Source: Bacteroidaceae bacterium
GTDB lineage: Bacteria > Bacteroidota > Bacteroidia > Bacteroidales > Muribaculaceae
NCBI GenBank assembly: GCA_021768245.1
Contig: JAETNO010000005.1
Location: 186,001 to 250,000, forward strand
Reading direction: 5' to 3'
Length of the DNA stretch: 64,000 nt
Shown: positions 50,504 through 58,481 of the stretch, in pieces
Layout: each line of letters starts with the position of its first letter
How positions within the stretch are numbered: position 1 is the stretch's first letter
Made by a program: the position numbers and the translations under genes
The notes under the pieces: generated by a model
Seen by the model: only the letters and a program-made list of their open reading frames with translations
Told to the model about the DNA's origin: nothing
Database searches by the model: none

Positions 50504-51547
50504 CTAAGATTTGTCAGCGCGTCTTGTCAGCGCGATGCAGCCGAAGGTGAAAAGGCCCTGCAATATCAATATGAGTGTCTGTACTCCCATGACGAGATTG
50601 GCAAACGCGAGGGCATATTCATGCGTGAGACCGGGGATATCGGATGAATAAAGCGCAAGCCCGAATATGACCGCCCATTGCCATGGTCCGATTCCTCCGT
50701 TGGAAGGTACTCCCATCGACAGGCTCGACAAGACGAAGCATACAGCCACGGCAAGCAAGCCATGGACACTGACAAGCTCCGAAGTAAGCGGGAAGGATTG
50801 CATGGCGCAATAGAACGAGAAGAAATAGCAGCCCCATATCAGCAATGTGAGCAGGAGCCATTGTCCCTTTCCGCGCATCCTTATGATAACGGCGAAACCT
50901 TTCCAGAGCCCACCGAAGATTTCACGGACTTTCGCAACAATCCTGTGCTCAGGATACTTCATGAAAATCACAACCACCGCTATAAGAGAGGCAATCAATG
51001 CACCCCAAAGCACAGGAGAAGTCAACAACGAGAACAAGCCGGCCATAGCCCCTCCGCTTTGATTCAGATACTGACCGAGTTGCGCACCGGCAGGGATAAA
51101 CACGGCGAGCATCAGAAGTAACACCGTGAGAGTGTCGGCAAGCCTGTCGGCCACCATAGAGCCGAACACAGTGGTGAAAGAAGCCTTCTCTCTGGCGGCG
51201 ATATAGCCCGTACGCCATACCTCACCGAGACGAGGGAAGACCAGATTGACAGAATAAGTTCCGAATATGCTCAGAATCAACTGCCACAGTGACGGACGGA
51301 TGTCAAGGGCCCTGAGCTGTATGCGCCATCTGAAAGCGCGAAACACCTGGGCCATAAGCCCGAGCACGATGTTCGCTACCATCCATCGGAAGTCACACTC
51401 CCTCTTCACCGTCTGCCACATGTCGGACAGATCAATATCGTCGCCACGGAACAGCAGCCAGCACAGCCCCACCGAAATCACCAGCGGAACACCATATTTC
51501 AGCAGATAGGAAGCAAACTTAGCCTTGTCCGGTTTCTCAGATATCAT
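50504..51547 (-). CDS. Lysylphosphatidylglycerol synthase-like transmembrane protein (UPF0104)
   Basis: A 347-residue polytopic protein with about eight helices and the signatures AFRWRIQLRALDIRPSLWQL, FPRLGEVWRTGYIA (FPaRlGEv-type) and SLSMGVPSNGGIGPWQWAVI of the LPG-synthase TM family. In MprF this domain flips aminoacylated phosphatidylglycerol. Stand-alone versions such as this one lack the synthase domain and may flip other lipids or lipid-linked sugars. It overlaps the upstream TlpA-like gene by four bases (ATGA) and is followed 31 bases later by a single-pass protein. Confidence 0.85.
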   Translation of the reverse strand: MISEKPDKAKFASYLLKYGVPLVISVGLCWLLFRGDDIDLSDMWQTVKRECDFRWMVANIVLGLMAQVFRAFRWRIQLRALDIRPSLWQLILSIFGTYSVNLVFPRLGEVWRTGYIAAREKASFTTVFGSMVADRLADTLTVLLLMLAVFIPAGAQLGQYLNQSGGAMAGLFSLLTSPVLWGALIASLIAVVVIFMKYPEHRIVAKVREIFGGLWKGFAVIIRMRGKGQWLLLTLLIWGCYFFSFYCAMQSFPLTSELVSVHGLLAVAVCFVLSSLSMGVPSNGGIGPWQWAVIFGLALYSSDIPGLTHEYALAFANLVMGVQTLILILQGLFTFGCIALTRRADKS

Positions 51548-52644
51548 TCTCCGATAAGCTTGGCAAGGGTATTGAAGAAGTCGGGATTCTCACCGACGGT
51601 GATATTCATGATTTTGCCTTCGGGACTTATAATCACCTTTGTGGGGAAGCCCTGAACATAGTAGTCCTCAATCACCTTGGTCTCAGCCTCGGGCTTGTAG
51701 ACCTGCACCCATGGAAGTTCATATTTGGCCAGTCCGTTTTTCCATTGCTCAGGCTCATCGCCGCAGTCAATGCCGATAATCTCAAGCTTGCCCTCATATT
51801 TCTTGTAAGCCTCTTTCAGAGCGGGGAAGCCCTTGATGCACCACGGACACCATGTGCCCCAGAAGTCGAGAATCACCCACTTGCCACGGAAATCCGCGAG
51901 ACTCACATCCTTGCCTTCGGGGTTTTTCAGGGTGAAACCGGGAGCTTCCACATCACCGCTCTGTAGAGCCTGCTGCTTCCTGTCCTGCTCCTGACGTTTC
52001 ATGACCGACTCATACTGCGCGACCACGAGAGGCATGACAATCGATGATTTTGCCGCATCCGAAAGATTTTCGTAAGCCTTGATGAAATCCCCGCTATCAA
52101 GATTCATGGCCGCATAAGGGGTAGCCGCATTGTCGGGATTGGCCGCGATGAAGTCTGTAAAAATTCTGCCATATGACTCATAAAGAGTCTCAAGAGTATT
52201 CTTATCGGGATTTTCCTGCTTTCTAAGCTCCTTCACTTGCTCCATGATAGGAGCAATCTTCTCGTTCATAGCCTGCATTCCCTCCACAAGCTCTGTGCCC
52301 TTCATGCTGTAGGAGAAGGGCGACAGTGAATTGACATCAATAACAATATTTTCACCCGGAGCCGCAAAGAAATCAATCTGGTTGTGCTTATCGCCCGCAA
52401 CTATAGAATATTGGGCAGCTCCTCCGGCAAGAGGCAGCACAAGCCTGCCATTCTCGATGGAGAGCGTATCGATAACGGTTGCCGCCCTGCGTTCAGCGCG
52501 TGGCTTCTGCATATCAGACAGAAGGAGATGCACCGCAACAGCCTTGCCTCCTTCGGGAATCTGCTTGAAATTGACTGTGACATCGGCATTGGCCACACCT
52601 GTCGCCATGACGGCTGCAAGAGCCGGTAACGCTAACTTTTTCAT
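51544..52644 (-). CDS. TlpA-like thiol-disulfide oxidoreductase with N-terminal DUF4369-type domain
   Basis: A 366-residue exported protein (signal peptide MKKLALPALAAVMATGVANA). The N-terminal half is beta-sandwich then helical, as in Bacteroidetes DUF4369-thioredoxin proteins. The C-terminal thioredoxin domain starts with APGFTLKNPEGKDVSLADFR and contains the redox motif WCPWC (Cys266 and Cys269), with cis-Pro in VQGFPTKVII. Such proteins reduce or oxidise periplasmic substrates, often for cytochrome maturation or stress. It is the first gene of the leftward operon; its promoter at 52685-52716 is a good match. The four-base overlap with the next gene implies coupling. Confidence 0.88.
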   Translation of the reverse strand: MKKLALPALAAVMATGVANADVTVNFKQIPEGGKAVAVHLLLSDMQKPRAERRAATVIDTLSIENGRLVLPLAGGAAQYSIVAGDKHNQIDFFAAPGENIVIDVNSLSPFSYSMKGTELVEGMQAMNEKIAPIMEQVKELRKQENPDKNTLETLYESYGRIFTDFIAANPDNAATPYAAMNLDSGDFIKAYENLSDAAKSSIVMPLVVAQYESVMKRQEQDRKQQALQSGDVEAPGFTLKNPEGKDVSLADFRGKWVILDFWGTWCPWCIKGFPALKEAYKKYEGKLEIIGIDCGDEPEQWKNGLAKYELPWVQVYKPEAETKVIEDYYVQGFPTKVIISPEGKIMNITVGENPDFFNTLAKLIGE

Positions 52645-52684
52645 ATATAATACCGTTTTTTTATTACTTCTATGTTTCTTTCTG

Positions 52685-52716
52685 CAAAAGTAATATCCGA
52701 CAACCGCAATAGCAAA
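52685..52716 (-). promoter_or_regulatory. Promoter of the TlpA-like operon
   Basis: On the minus strand, -33 TTTG (complement of 52713-52716), a 20-base spacer and -7 TACTTTTG (complement of 52685-52692), 40 bases before the start codon. Confidence 0.72.
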
Positions 52717-52822
52717 TAAAAAAACATAAACTATACTCCATCAAAATTTAAGAAATATAAGCAACATTGCAACGCGCTTCTACGTTAGTCATTTATAAAA
52801 CACTCATCTAAACTATTTATTT

Positions 52823-53326
52823 ATGACCACCGCCAACGAAATCACAATAGCCGTCATGGTCGTGAGCATCCTCCTATTGATAGCGGGGGTTGTGCTATCG
52901 TTCTTCCCGAAACGCTATGCGGTCGCACCGGCCTATGCGGGACTGCTCGGCATCGGCCTGACAGCAGTCCATGCCTCGGCTTCCGCCCTGGTGTTCTGGG
53001 GTGTGGCCGCCGCTATAGTACTTGCCATCGGATATATGCTGCCAAGGGCCGTGGCCACCTCACGCAAGGGAGTAGGCTATATAACCGGCGCGGTGCTCGC
53101 GGGAGCTTTCGTCGGAATGGTAGTGTCACACGGATGGATGGTGGTCGGTGCCGTGGCCGGTGCGCTGCTCGGTGGCATAGCTTACAGTAAAACTCCGGTC
53201 GGAAGACCGATGGAATTTCCATCTTCCAAATTTTTAAACTATCTTTGTGCCAAAGGACTCCCCGCCGTGGTCACCGTAGCCATAGTCGGGACTGCAATCC
53301 TTTGGCTCACGGCAGCTTTCGGCTGA
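52823..53326 (+). CDS. Polytopic membrane protein, function unknown
   Basis: A 167-residue protein, mostly hydrophobic, with about five segments: AVMVVSILLLIAGVVLSFFP, YAGLLGIGLTAVHASASALV, WGVAAAIVLAIGYML, VLAGAFVGMVVSHGWMVVG and a final VVTVAIVGTAILWLTAAF. The glycine-rich middle (GAVAGALLGGIAY) is typical of membrane-packed helices. I do not recognise a family. It opens the rightward group that includes the DUF4919-type protein and GH3 (gaps of 60 and 24 bases). Confidence 0.7.
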   Translation: MTTANEITIAVMVVSILLLIAGVVLSFFPKRYAVAPAYAGLLGIGLTAVHASASALVFWGVAAAIVLAIGYMLPRAVATSRKGVGYITGAVLAGAFVGMVVSHGWMVVGAVAGALLGGIAYSKTPVGRPMEFPSSKFLNYLCAKGLPAVVTVAIVGTAILWLTAAFG

Positions 53327-53386
53327 AACCGCAGCAATGCCACGCCACGAAAAAGATCCTCTCCAATACCTTCTAAATAACGGACA

Positions 53387-54100
53387 ATGCAAAACCTACG
53401 TATTCTCGCCAGCATCATACTCTCCACCCTCATATGGCTCTGTGCCTATGCGCAAGGGGTCAGCAAACTCAAACGCGAAAAGCCCGACCTCGAGAAAATC
53501 CGACTCGAAACCCTCGACAGCAAGTCGCCCTACTATTATCCGCGCCTGATGCAGGAGTTCCAGCGCAACGACACCCTCATGAAAATCGACAAATACCGCC
53601 ATCTCTACCTCGGCTATATGTTTCAGGAGGACTACAATCCCTATCGCTCATCGCAGCGCGACATACAGTATGACGTGGTGAACAGCAAGCGCAAACTCAC
53701 CCGCCAGGAATGTGACTCAGTCATTGCATATGCCGAGAAAGCCCTCGCCGACAATCCCTTCAATCTCGGCGAGATGGTGATGCTCATCAACGCCCTCCGC
53801 GAAAAAGGGAAGACAAACCTCGCAAACATATGGCAATACAAGCTCAACTACCTGCTCATGGCCATTGTGTCGACAGGCACCGGGGAGGACGAGGAAAACG
53901 CATGGTATGTCATAGAGCCCCAACATGAGTACGTACTGCTCAACATGATGGACTACACAGTCTCCGACCATGTCTTCTACGACCCATGCTATGAATACAT
54001 CACCGTCAAGGATTCAAAAGGAAAGGACAAGGGCGGTTTCTACTTCAACATCGGCCCGCTGCTCAAGGAATATTACCGCAAGCACCCCGACGAACTCTGA
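53387..54100 (+). CDS. DUF4919-type exported protein
   Basis: A 237-residue protein with signal peptide MQNLRILASIILSTLIWLCAYA. The body (SKSPYYYPRLMQEFQRNDTL, YRHLYLGYMFQEDYNPYRSS, DNPFNLGEMVMLINALREKG) fits the Bacteroidetes DUF4919 family, which is helical with TPR-like character. The role is unknown; the C-terminal segment has a Gly/Lys-rich end. It lies 24 bases upstream of the GH3 gene on the same strand. Confidence 0.75.
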   Translation: MQNLRILASIILSTLIWLCAYAQGVSKLKREKPDLEKIRLETLDSKSPYYYPRLMQEFQRNDTLMKIDKYRHLYLGYMFQEDYNPYRSSQRDIQYDVVNSKRKLTRQECDSVIAYAEKALADNPFNLGEMVMLINALREKGKTNLANIWQYKLNYLLMAIVSTGTGEDEENAWYVIEPQHEYVLLNMMDYTVSDHVFYDPCYEYITVKDSKGKDKGGFYFNIGPLLKEYYRKHPDEL

Positions 54101-54124
54101 CCTCTCCACAGCGACTAAGGAAAG

Positions 54125-55639
54125 ATGATTGATTTCACACCGCTTGTCAGACCATATTTCGCCCGGCGCGTGAAAGCCTCCCTGTCATGGCGCGGACAAA
54201 TACGCGACGTGCAGCTCACACAACTCCAATGGCTTCTTCGCTCCCTCCGCGCCACCCGTTGGGGAGTGGAACACGGTCTTGCCGAAGCATACGGCTACGA
54301 CAACTTCCGTCGCCTGCTCCCAATCCCGGTGGCCTACAGCGAACTGCGCCCTTACGTGATGAGGATGATTGACGGCGAGAGCGATGTCCTGTGGCCTGGA
54401 GTCACAAGGAATTTCGCGCAGTCGTCGGGCACTTCCGACGGAAAAAGCAAATACATCCCCGTCACTACCGACTCTTTCAAACGCTCACATTATCAGGGCG
54501 GGGCAGACGTGGTGGCCCACTATCTCAATCTCTATCCCGACAGCCGTATATTTTCAGGCAAGAGCTTCATTCTCGGCGGAAGCTTCGCCAACGAGCTTTC
54601 TCTGAAACCGGGAGTAAGGGTAGGAGACCTTTCCGCCAACCTCATCGACAATATCAACCCTATCGCAAATCTCGTCCGTGTGCCCTCTAAACGGATAGCC
54701 CTGATGGAGGATTGGGCGCAAAAGCTTCCCGCTCTCGTCGAAGCCGCCGCAGATGAGGATATCACCAATATTTCAGGGGTGCCGTCATGGTTTCTCACCG
54801 TCCTTAAAGAGATTATCAAAGCCAAAGGGGCGAAGACCATCCATGACGTCTGGCCCAATCTCGAGGTCTTTTTCCACGGAGGCATATCGATGCGTCCCTA
54901 CCGCGAGCAGTATAGCCACATAACTGCTCCCTCGATGCGCTATCTTGAGTGCTACAATGCCTCTGAGGGCTTTTTCGCCCTTCAGAACGCTATCGGTGAC
55001 CCCTCGATGCTGCTGCTGCTCGACTGCGGTACGTTCTTTGAATTCATACCCCTTGACGACGCCTCTTCCGACCGTCCTGAGATTATCCCTGCATGGGAGG
55101 TTGAGGAAGGAAAGGTCTACGCCCTCGTCATAAGTTCATGCAACGGTCTATGGCGCTATCCTATCGGTGACACTGTCAGGATAGAGTCGGTCGACCCGCT
55201 GAAAATAAGCATCGCAGGGCGCACCAAGAGTTTCATCAATGCCTTCGGCGAGGAACTCATGGTTGAGAACGCCGAGGCAGCCCTCGCGAAAGTATGCCGT
55301 GAGCTTGATTGCGAAATCGCCAACTATACCGCCGCTCCGGTCTATGCCTCCGACCGCTCACGCGGACGCCACGAATGGCTCATAGAATTCAACCGCAAAC
55401 CGGCCTCACTCAGTGAGTTCGCCACAAGGCTCGACGAAGCCCTGCAGCACGAGAACAGCGACTATGAAGCCAAGCGCAGCCACGGGATATTTCTCGACCC
55501 TCTGACAGTGGTCGAAGGGAAAGCTGGAGTCTTCGACCGCTGGCTCGCCTCCACAGGCAAGCTCGGAGGGCAGCGCAAGATACCCCGCCTCTCAAACACC
55601 CGCCACCCCATCGACGAAATCCTCCGCTTCAATCTCTAA
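54125..55639 (+). CDS. GH3 (auxin-responsive promoter) family acyl-adenylating protein
   Basis: A 504-residue cytoplasmic protein of the ANL superfamily relative GH3. Plant members conjugate amino acids to jasmonate or auxin through acyl adenylates. The ATP-binding P-loop-like motif is SSGTSDGKSKYIPVT (residues 100-114), followed by HGGISMRPYREQYSHI, ECYNASEGFFALQN (Y/A-S-E-G motif) and LWRYPIGDTVRIESVDPLKI. Bacterial GH3 proteins are widespread in Bacteroidetes and their substrate is unknown. It follows the DUF4919-type gene by 24 bases; no amino-acid or hormone-related genes are nearby. Confidence 0.9.
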   Translation: MIDFTPLVRPYFARRVKASLSWRGQIRDVQLTQLQWLLRSLRATRWGVEHGLAEAYGYDNFRRLLPIPVAYSELRPYVMRMIDGESDVLWPGVTRNFAQSSGTSDGKSKYIPVTTDSFKRSHYQGGADVVAHYLNLYPDSRIFSGKSFILGGSFANELSLKPGVRVGDLSANLIDNINPIANLVRVPSKRIALMEDWAQKLPALVEAAADEDITNISGVPSWFLTVLKEIIKAKGAKTIHDVWPNLEVFFHGGISMRPYREQYSHITAPSMRYLECYNASEGFFALQNAIGDPSMLLLLDCGTFFEFIPLDDASSDRPEIIPAWEVEEGKVYALVISSCNGLWRYPIGDTVRIESVDPLKISIAGRTKSFINAFGEELMVENAEAALAKVCRELDCEIANYTAAPVYASDRSRGRHEWLIEFNRKPASLSEFATRLDEALQHENSDYEAKRSHGIFLDPLTVVEGKAGVFDRWLASTGKLGGQRKIPRLSNTRHPIDEILRFNL

Positions 55640-55663
55640 AAAATCCTAACTATCACAATCACC

Positions 55664-57001
55664 TTATACTACATCTACTTTTCCTTTATCCACAATTTTA
55701 TTTATAAACGGTGTCACAGCAAATAGCGGTATGTTGCTTATCCATTCCTGAGACTCATAGCCTTTCATTGAAAAACGGAAGCCATGAAGTCCGCTTCCTG
55801 CACTATCGACAGTTATGAATTGCCTCAATGACTTCGATTTGACATTCTCTTCAGCCTTAACTTCTATGGGCAATAGACGGCTCCCGGCCTGAACAACAAA
55901 ATCAAGCTCCATAGTCGAATTCTCTTTAGAATAGTAACCAACGACAGTAGCCGGATTCACTATCATCTGAGTAAGAACATAATTCTCCGTAAAAGCTCCT
56001 TTAAACTCAGAAAAGACATTATTACCTATAAGCATCAATGCGGGTGGCACTTGTGACATCGCTCCGAGCAATCCCACATCAAGCAGAAAAAGTTTAAACG
56101 CATCTTTCTCCATATAGAAACTCAATGGAATCGCTACTTTGCTAAGTCTGCATACCTTGTAGATTAATCCTGCATCAACAAGCCACTGTATGGCCCTCTC
56201 ATATTCTCCCGCTCTCGCTCCCTTCTTAATTGCCCCGAAAATAAATTTCTTATTTTCTTTCGCAAGCTGGGAAGGAATGGATTGGAATACCATCCGTGCA
56301 CGTTGAGTATCGTTTCCTGCGTGCTTAGCAATGTCTGCCTCATAGGCCGAGAGTATATTCAGCTGTATCTGTCTGACAGCCTCCGGATTCCTTGATTTGA
56401 CGAATTCCGCTACAGCTTCCGGCATACCGCCTACGAAATAATATTGACGCAATAATTCTATATAATTGGGTAAAAGACTGTTTACTGTACTTTCCTGCTG
56501 TCCGGCATCAAGCAAATTAATCTTTTGGTCTTCACCGAGAGCTTCAAGAAACTCAACATAGGTCATGGGATACATATGCATTATATCCACCTTTCCTGTA
56601 GGAAACGGACAGCCCTCCATATTGAGAACTCCTAACAAAGAGCCGGCCACGACTATATAGATATCCTGAGCGTCCTCACAAAAATATTTCAGTGAAGCAA
56701 CCACTTCAGGCACCTCCTGTACCTCATCAAGAAACACCATTGTGCGACCAGGTTTAATCTCCTCGCCACTTAGCGCCGACAGGCCCAAAAGAATACGGTC
56801 GATATCCTTATCCTGTGAAAACAGGGTCTTTATTGCGGGATTAAGATAGCAGTTAACATAGACCATATTGTCAAATTCCCTCCGGCCGAACTCCTTAAGA
56901 ATATATGTCTTTCCAACCTGACGGGCACCATAAAGCATAAGGGGTTTCCTATTAGTCGACTCTTTCCATATAAGTAGCTGATTATAAATGCTTCGTCTCA
57001 T
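55664..57001 (-). CDS. AAA_14/DUF4143 ATPase
   Basis: A 445-residue P-loop ATPase of the AAA_14 family with a C-terminal DUF4143 domain. Walker A is GARQVGKT (residues 25-32), Walker B is VFLDE (89-93) with downstream EVVASLKYF, arginine/sensor-like residues near 120, and the C-terminal domain carries MELDFVVQ and LPIEVKAEEN, the E/K residues of a restriction-endonuclease-like fold. Function of this abundant bacterial family is unsettled. The start at 57001 is preferred over 57025 because a -7 box covers 57023-57030. The gene is AT-rich compared with GH3 and the flavodiiron gene. Its promoter overlaps the first of four 33-bp repeats. Confidence 0.88.
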   Translation of the reverse strand: MRRSIYNQLLIWKESTNRKPLMLYGARQVGKTYILKEFGRREFDNMVYVNCYLNPAIKTLFSQDKDIDRILLGLSALSGEEIKPGRTMVFLDEVQEVPEVVASLKYFCEDAQDIYIVVAGSLLGVLNMEGCPFPTGKVDIMHMYPMTYVEFLEALGEDQKINLLDAGQQESTVNSLLPNYIELLRQYYFVGGMPEAVAEFVKSRNPEAVRQIQLNILSAYEADIAKHAGNDTQRARMVFQSIPSQLAKENKKFIFGAIKKGARAGEYERAIQWLVDAGLIYKVCRLSKVAIPLSFYMEKDAFKLFLLDVGLLGAMSQVPPALMLIGNNVFSEFKGAFTENYVLTQMIVNPATVVGYYSKENSTMELDFVVQAGSRLLPIEVKAEENVKSKSLRQFITVDSAGSGLHGFRFSMKGYESQEWISNIPLFAVTPFINKIVDKGKVDVV

Positions 57002-57022
57002 AACATATTTCTTAATCAAGCA

Positions 57023-57053
57023 CAAATTTACATTTTTATTGGGGAATAATCAA
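57023..57053 (-). promoter_or_regulatory. Promoter of the AAA_14/DUF4143 ATPase gene
   Basis: On the minus strand, -33 TTG (complement of 57051-57053), a 20-base spacer and -7 TAAATTTG (complement of 57023-57030). The spacer contains repeat copy 1 (TTTTATTGGGGAAT, 57034-57047). The leader would be about 15 bases. Confidence 0.65.
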
Positions 57054-57165
57054 GCCTTGACAGCACTTTTATTTGGGAATAATTGTGCTGGATTTACATT
57101 TTTATTGGGGAATAACCGGGATTTCACCACACTTTTATTGGGGAATGGGTCTTATTTATTTTTAG
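57034..57165. repeat. Four direct repeats at an exact 33-bp period
   Basis: The core TTTTATTGGGGAAT starts at 57034, 57067 (one base different), 57100 and 57133. Copies 1 and 3 are both preceded by ATTTACAT, and copies 2 and 4 by similar CAC endings, hinting at a 66-bp higher unit. Copy 1 sits between the -33 and -7 of the ATPase promoter. The array is an open frame on the plus strand with 11-residue periodicity (LLGNN) but lies upstream of the flavodiiron gene's own promoter. Confidence 0.85.
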
Positions 57166-57199
57166 CATGGTGGAATTATGAATCATGCGGAAAAATAGT

Positions 57200-57207
57200 T
57201 AATTTTG
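57200..57207 (+). promoter_or_regulatory. -7 box of the flavodiiron protein gene
   Basis: TAATTTTG at 57200-57207, 44 bases before the ATG at 57252. No clear -33. It shows that transcription can begin downstream of the 33-bp array. Confidence 0.5.
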
Positions 57208-57251
57208 TACTCTTCTTAAGAGTGCGTTTAATAACAAAAGTTATCCGGCAT

Positions 57252-58418
57252 ATGCTTACTATTCATCCCGAAATCAAATTCATCGGAGTTGTAGATGATA
57301 ATCTCGACCTTTTTGAAGGACAGTATCCCCTGCCGAAAGGCATTTCATATAATTCCTACCTTATCGACGACGAGCATATAGCGGTGATTGACGCCGTAGA
57401 CCGCCGACGCCGCACCGACTGGCTTGAAAACCTCCGCGAGGCGCTTGGCGACCGTCAACCCGACTATCTGATTGTGCAGCACGTAGAGCCCGACCATTCG
57501 GCCTGCGTGGTCGACGCCCTCAACCGCTATCCCTCTATGAAAGTCGTGGCCTCCGCCAAAGCCATAGCGATGCTCGGAAATTTCTTTGAGGATTTCGACT
57601 TCGAAGAGCGCTCGATTGCCGTAAAGGAGGGCGATATCCTCGATCTCGGACGTGCGAAACTCAAATTTGTGATGGCCCCGATGGTCCACTGGCCCGAAGT
57701 CATGGTGACCATCGACCTCACTGACGGAATCCTCTTCTCGGCCGACGCCTTCGGCACTTTCGCCACTCCATGGTCGACCGAACCCTGGGACGACGAGGGA
57801 CGCCGCTACTACTGCAATATCGTGGGGAAATACGGCAATAATGTCCAGACCCTCATGAAAAAACTTACCGGAGCTGGATTCCATACAATCTGTCCCCTCC
57901 ACGGCCCCGTGTTGCGCGACAATCTCGCCCACTACTGGCTTCTTTATGACAAATGGAGCCGCTGGGAACCGGAAACCGACGGTGTCCTCGTGGCCTACGC
58001 CTCAATCTACGGCGGCACTGCCGAAGCCGCCCGGCGTCTGGCCTCGATGCTCGATGCTCAGGGTGCAGGCGATGTGATTCTTATGGACCTCGGACGCCAC
58101 GATGTCTCCGAAGCCCTCGCCGAAGCTTTCCGCCTTAACCGCCTTGCCCTCTGCTCCGTCACCTACGATGCCGGACTCTTCCCCGCCATGCACGACTTCC
58201 TCCATCATCTCGCCGCCAAGAATTTCCGAAACCGCAAGGTGGGAATCGTCGAAAACGGCTCATGGGCCCCGATATCCGGAAAACTCATGCGCGACGCCCT
58301 CTCGGGGATGAAGGACATGGAGATAATCGACCCAACCGTGACGCTTCGCAGCCGTCTCCATTCAGCCGACATTCCCGCTCTCCGACAGCTCGCCGGAGCC
58401 CTCGCGGCAAGCCGATAG
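57252..58418 (+). CDS. Flavodiiron protein (FprA-type A-type flavoprotein)
   Basis: A 388-residue soluble oxidoreductase that reduces oxygen to water and/or nitric oxide to N2O with a non-haem diiron centre and FMN. The beta-lactamase-like domain carries the iron ligands HVEPDH (residues 77-82), VHWPEV, SADAFG and LHGPV; the flavodoxin-like domain begins near residue 245 (VAYASIYGGTAEAARR) with the FMN phosphate loop. The ATG at 57252 is chosen because the -7 box lies just upstream; an 88-residue in-frame extension is open but consists of the LLGNN repeats and a low-quality stretch. It suits oxygen protection in an anaerobe. Electron donors are not encoded nearby. Confidence 0.92.
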   Translation: MLTIHPEIKFIGVVDDNLDLFEGQYPLPKGISYNSYLIDDEHIAVIDAVDRRRRTDWLENLREALGDRQPDYLIVQHVEPDHSACVVDALNRYPSMKVVASAKAIAMLGNFFEDFDFEERSIAVKEGDILDLGRAKLKFVMAPMVHWPEVMVTIDLTDGILFSADAFGTFATPWSTEPWDDEGRRYYCNIVGKYGNNVQTLMKKLTGAGFHTICPLHGPVLRDNLAHYWLLYDKWSRWEPETDGVLVAYASIYGGTAEAARRLASMLDAQGAGDVILMDLGRHDVSEALAEAFRLNRLALCSVTYDAGLFPAMHDFLHHLAAKNFRNRKVGIVENGSWAPISGKLMRDALSGMKDMEIIDPTVTLRSRLHSADIPALRQLAGALAASR

Positions 58419-58481
58419 GCATTCCTTTTTTCCTGACATACCAAAGTAACTTATTTCTAATATTTTTCACAACAAACATCT

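Noticed and set aside
57034..57165. 33-bp periodic repeats as a CRISPR array
   Set aside because: Only four short cores with related, not unique, intervals; no cas genes; in-frame and promoter context fits operators better.
56988..57251. Upstream in-frame extension of the flavodiiron protein as its true N-terminus
   Set aside because: The conserved domain starts at 57252, a -7 box lies at 57200-57207, and the extension consists of the repeat array and poor-quality sequence.
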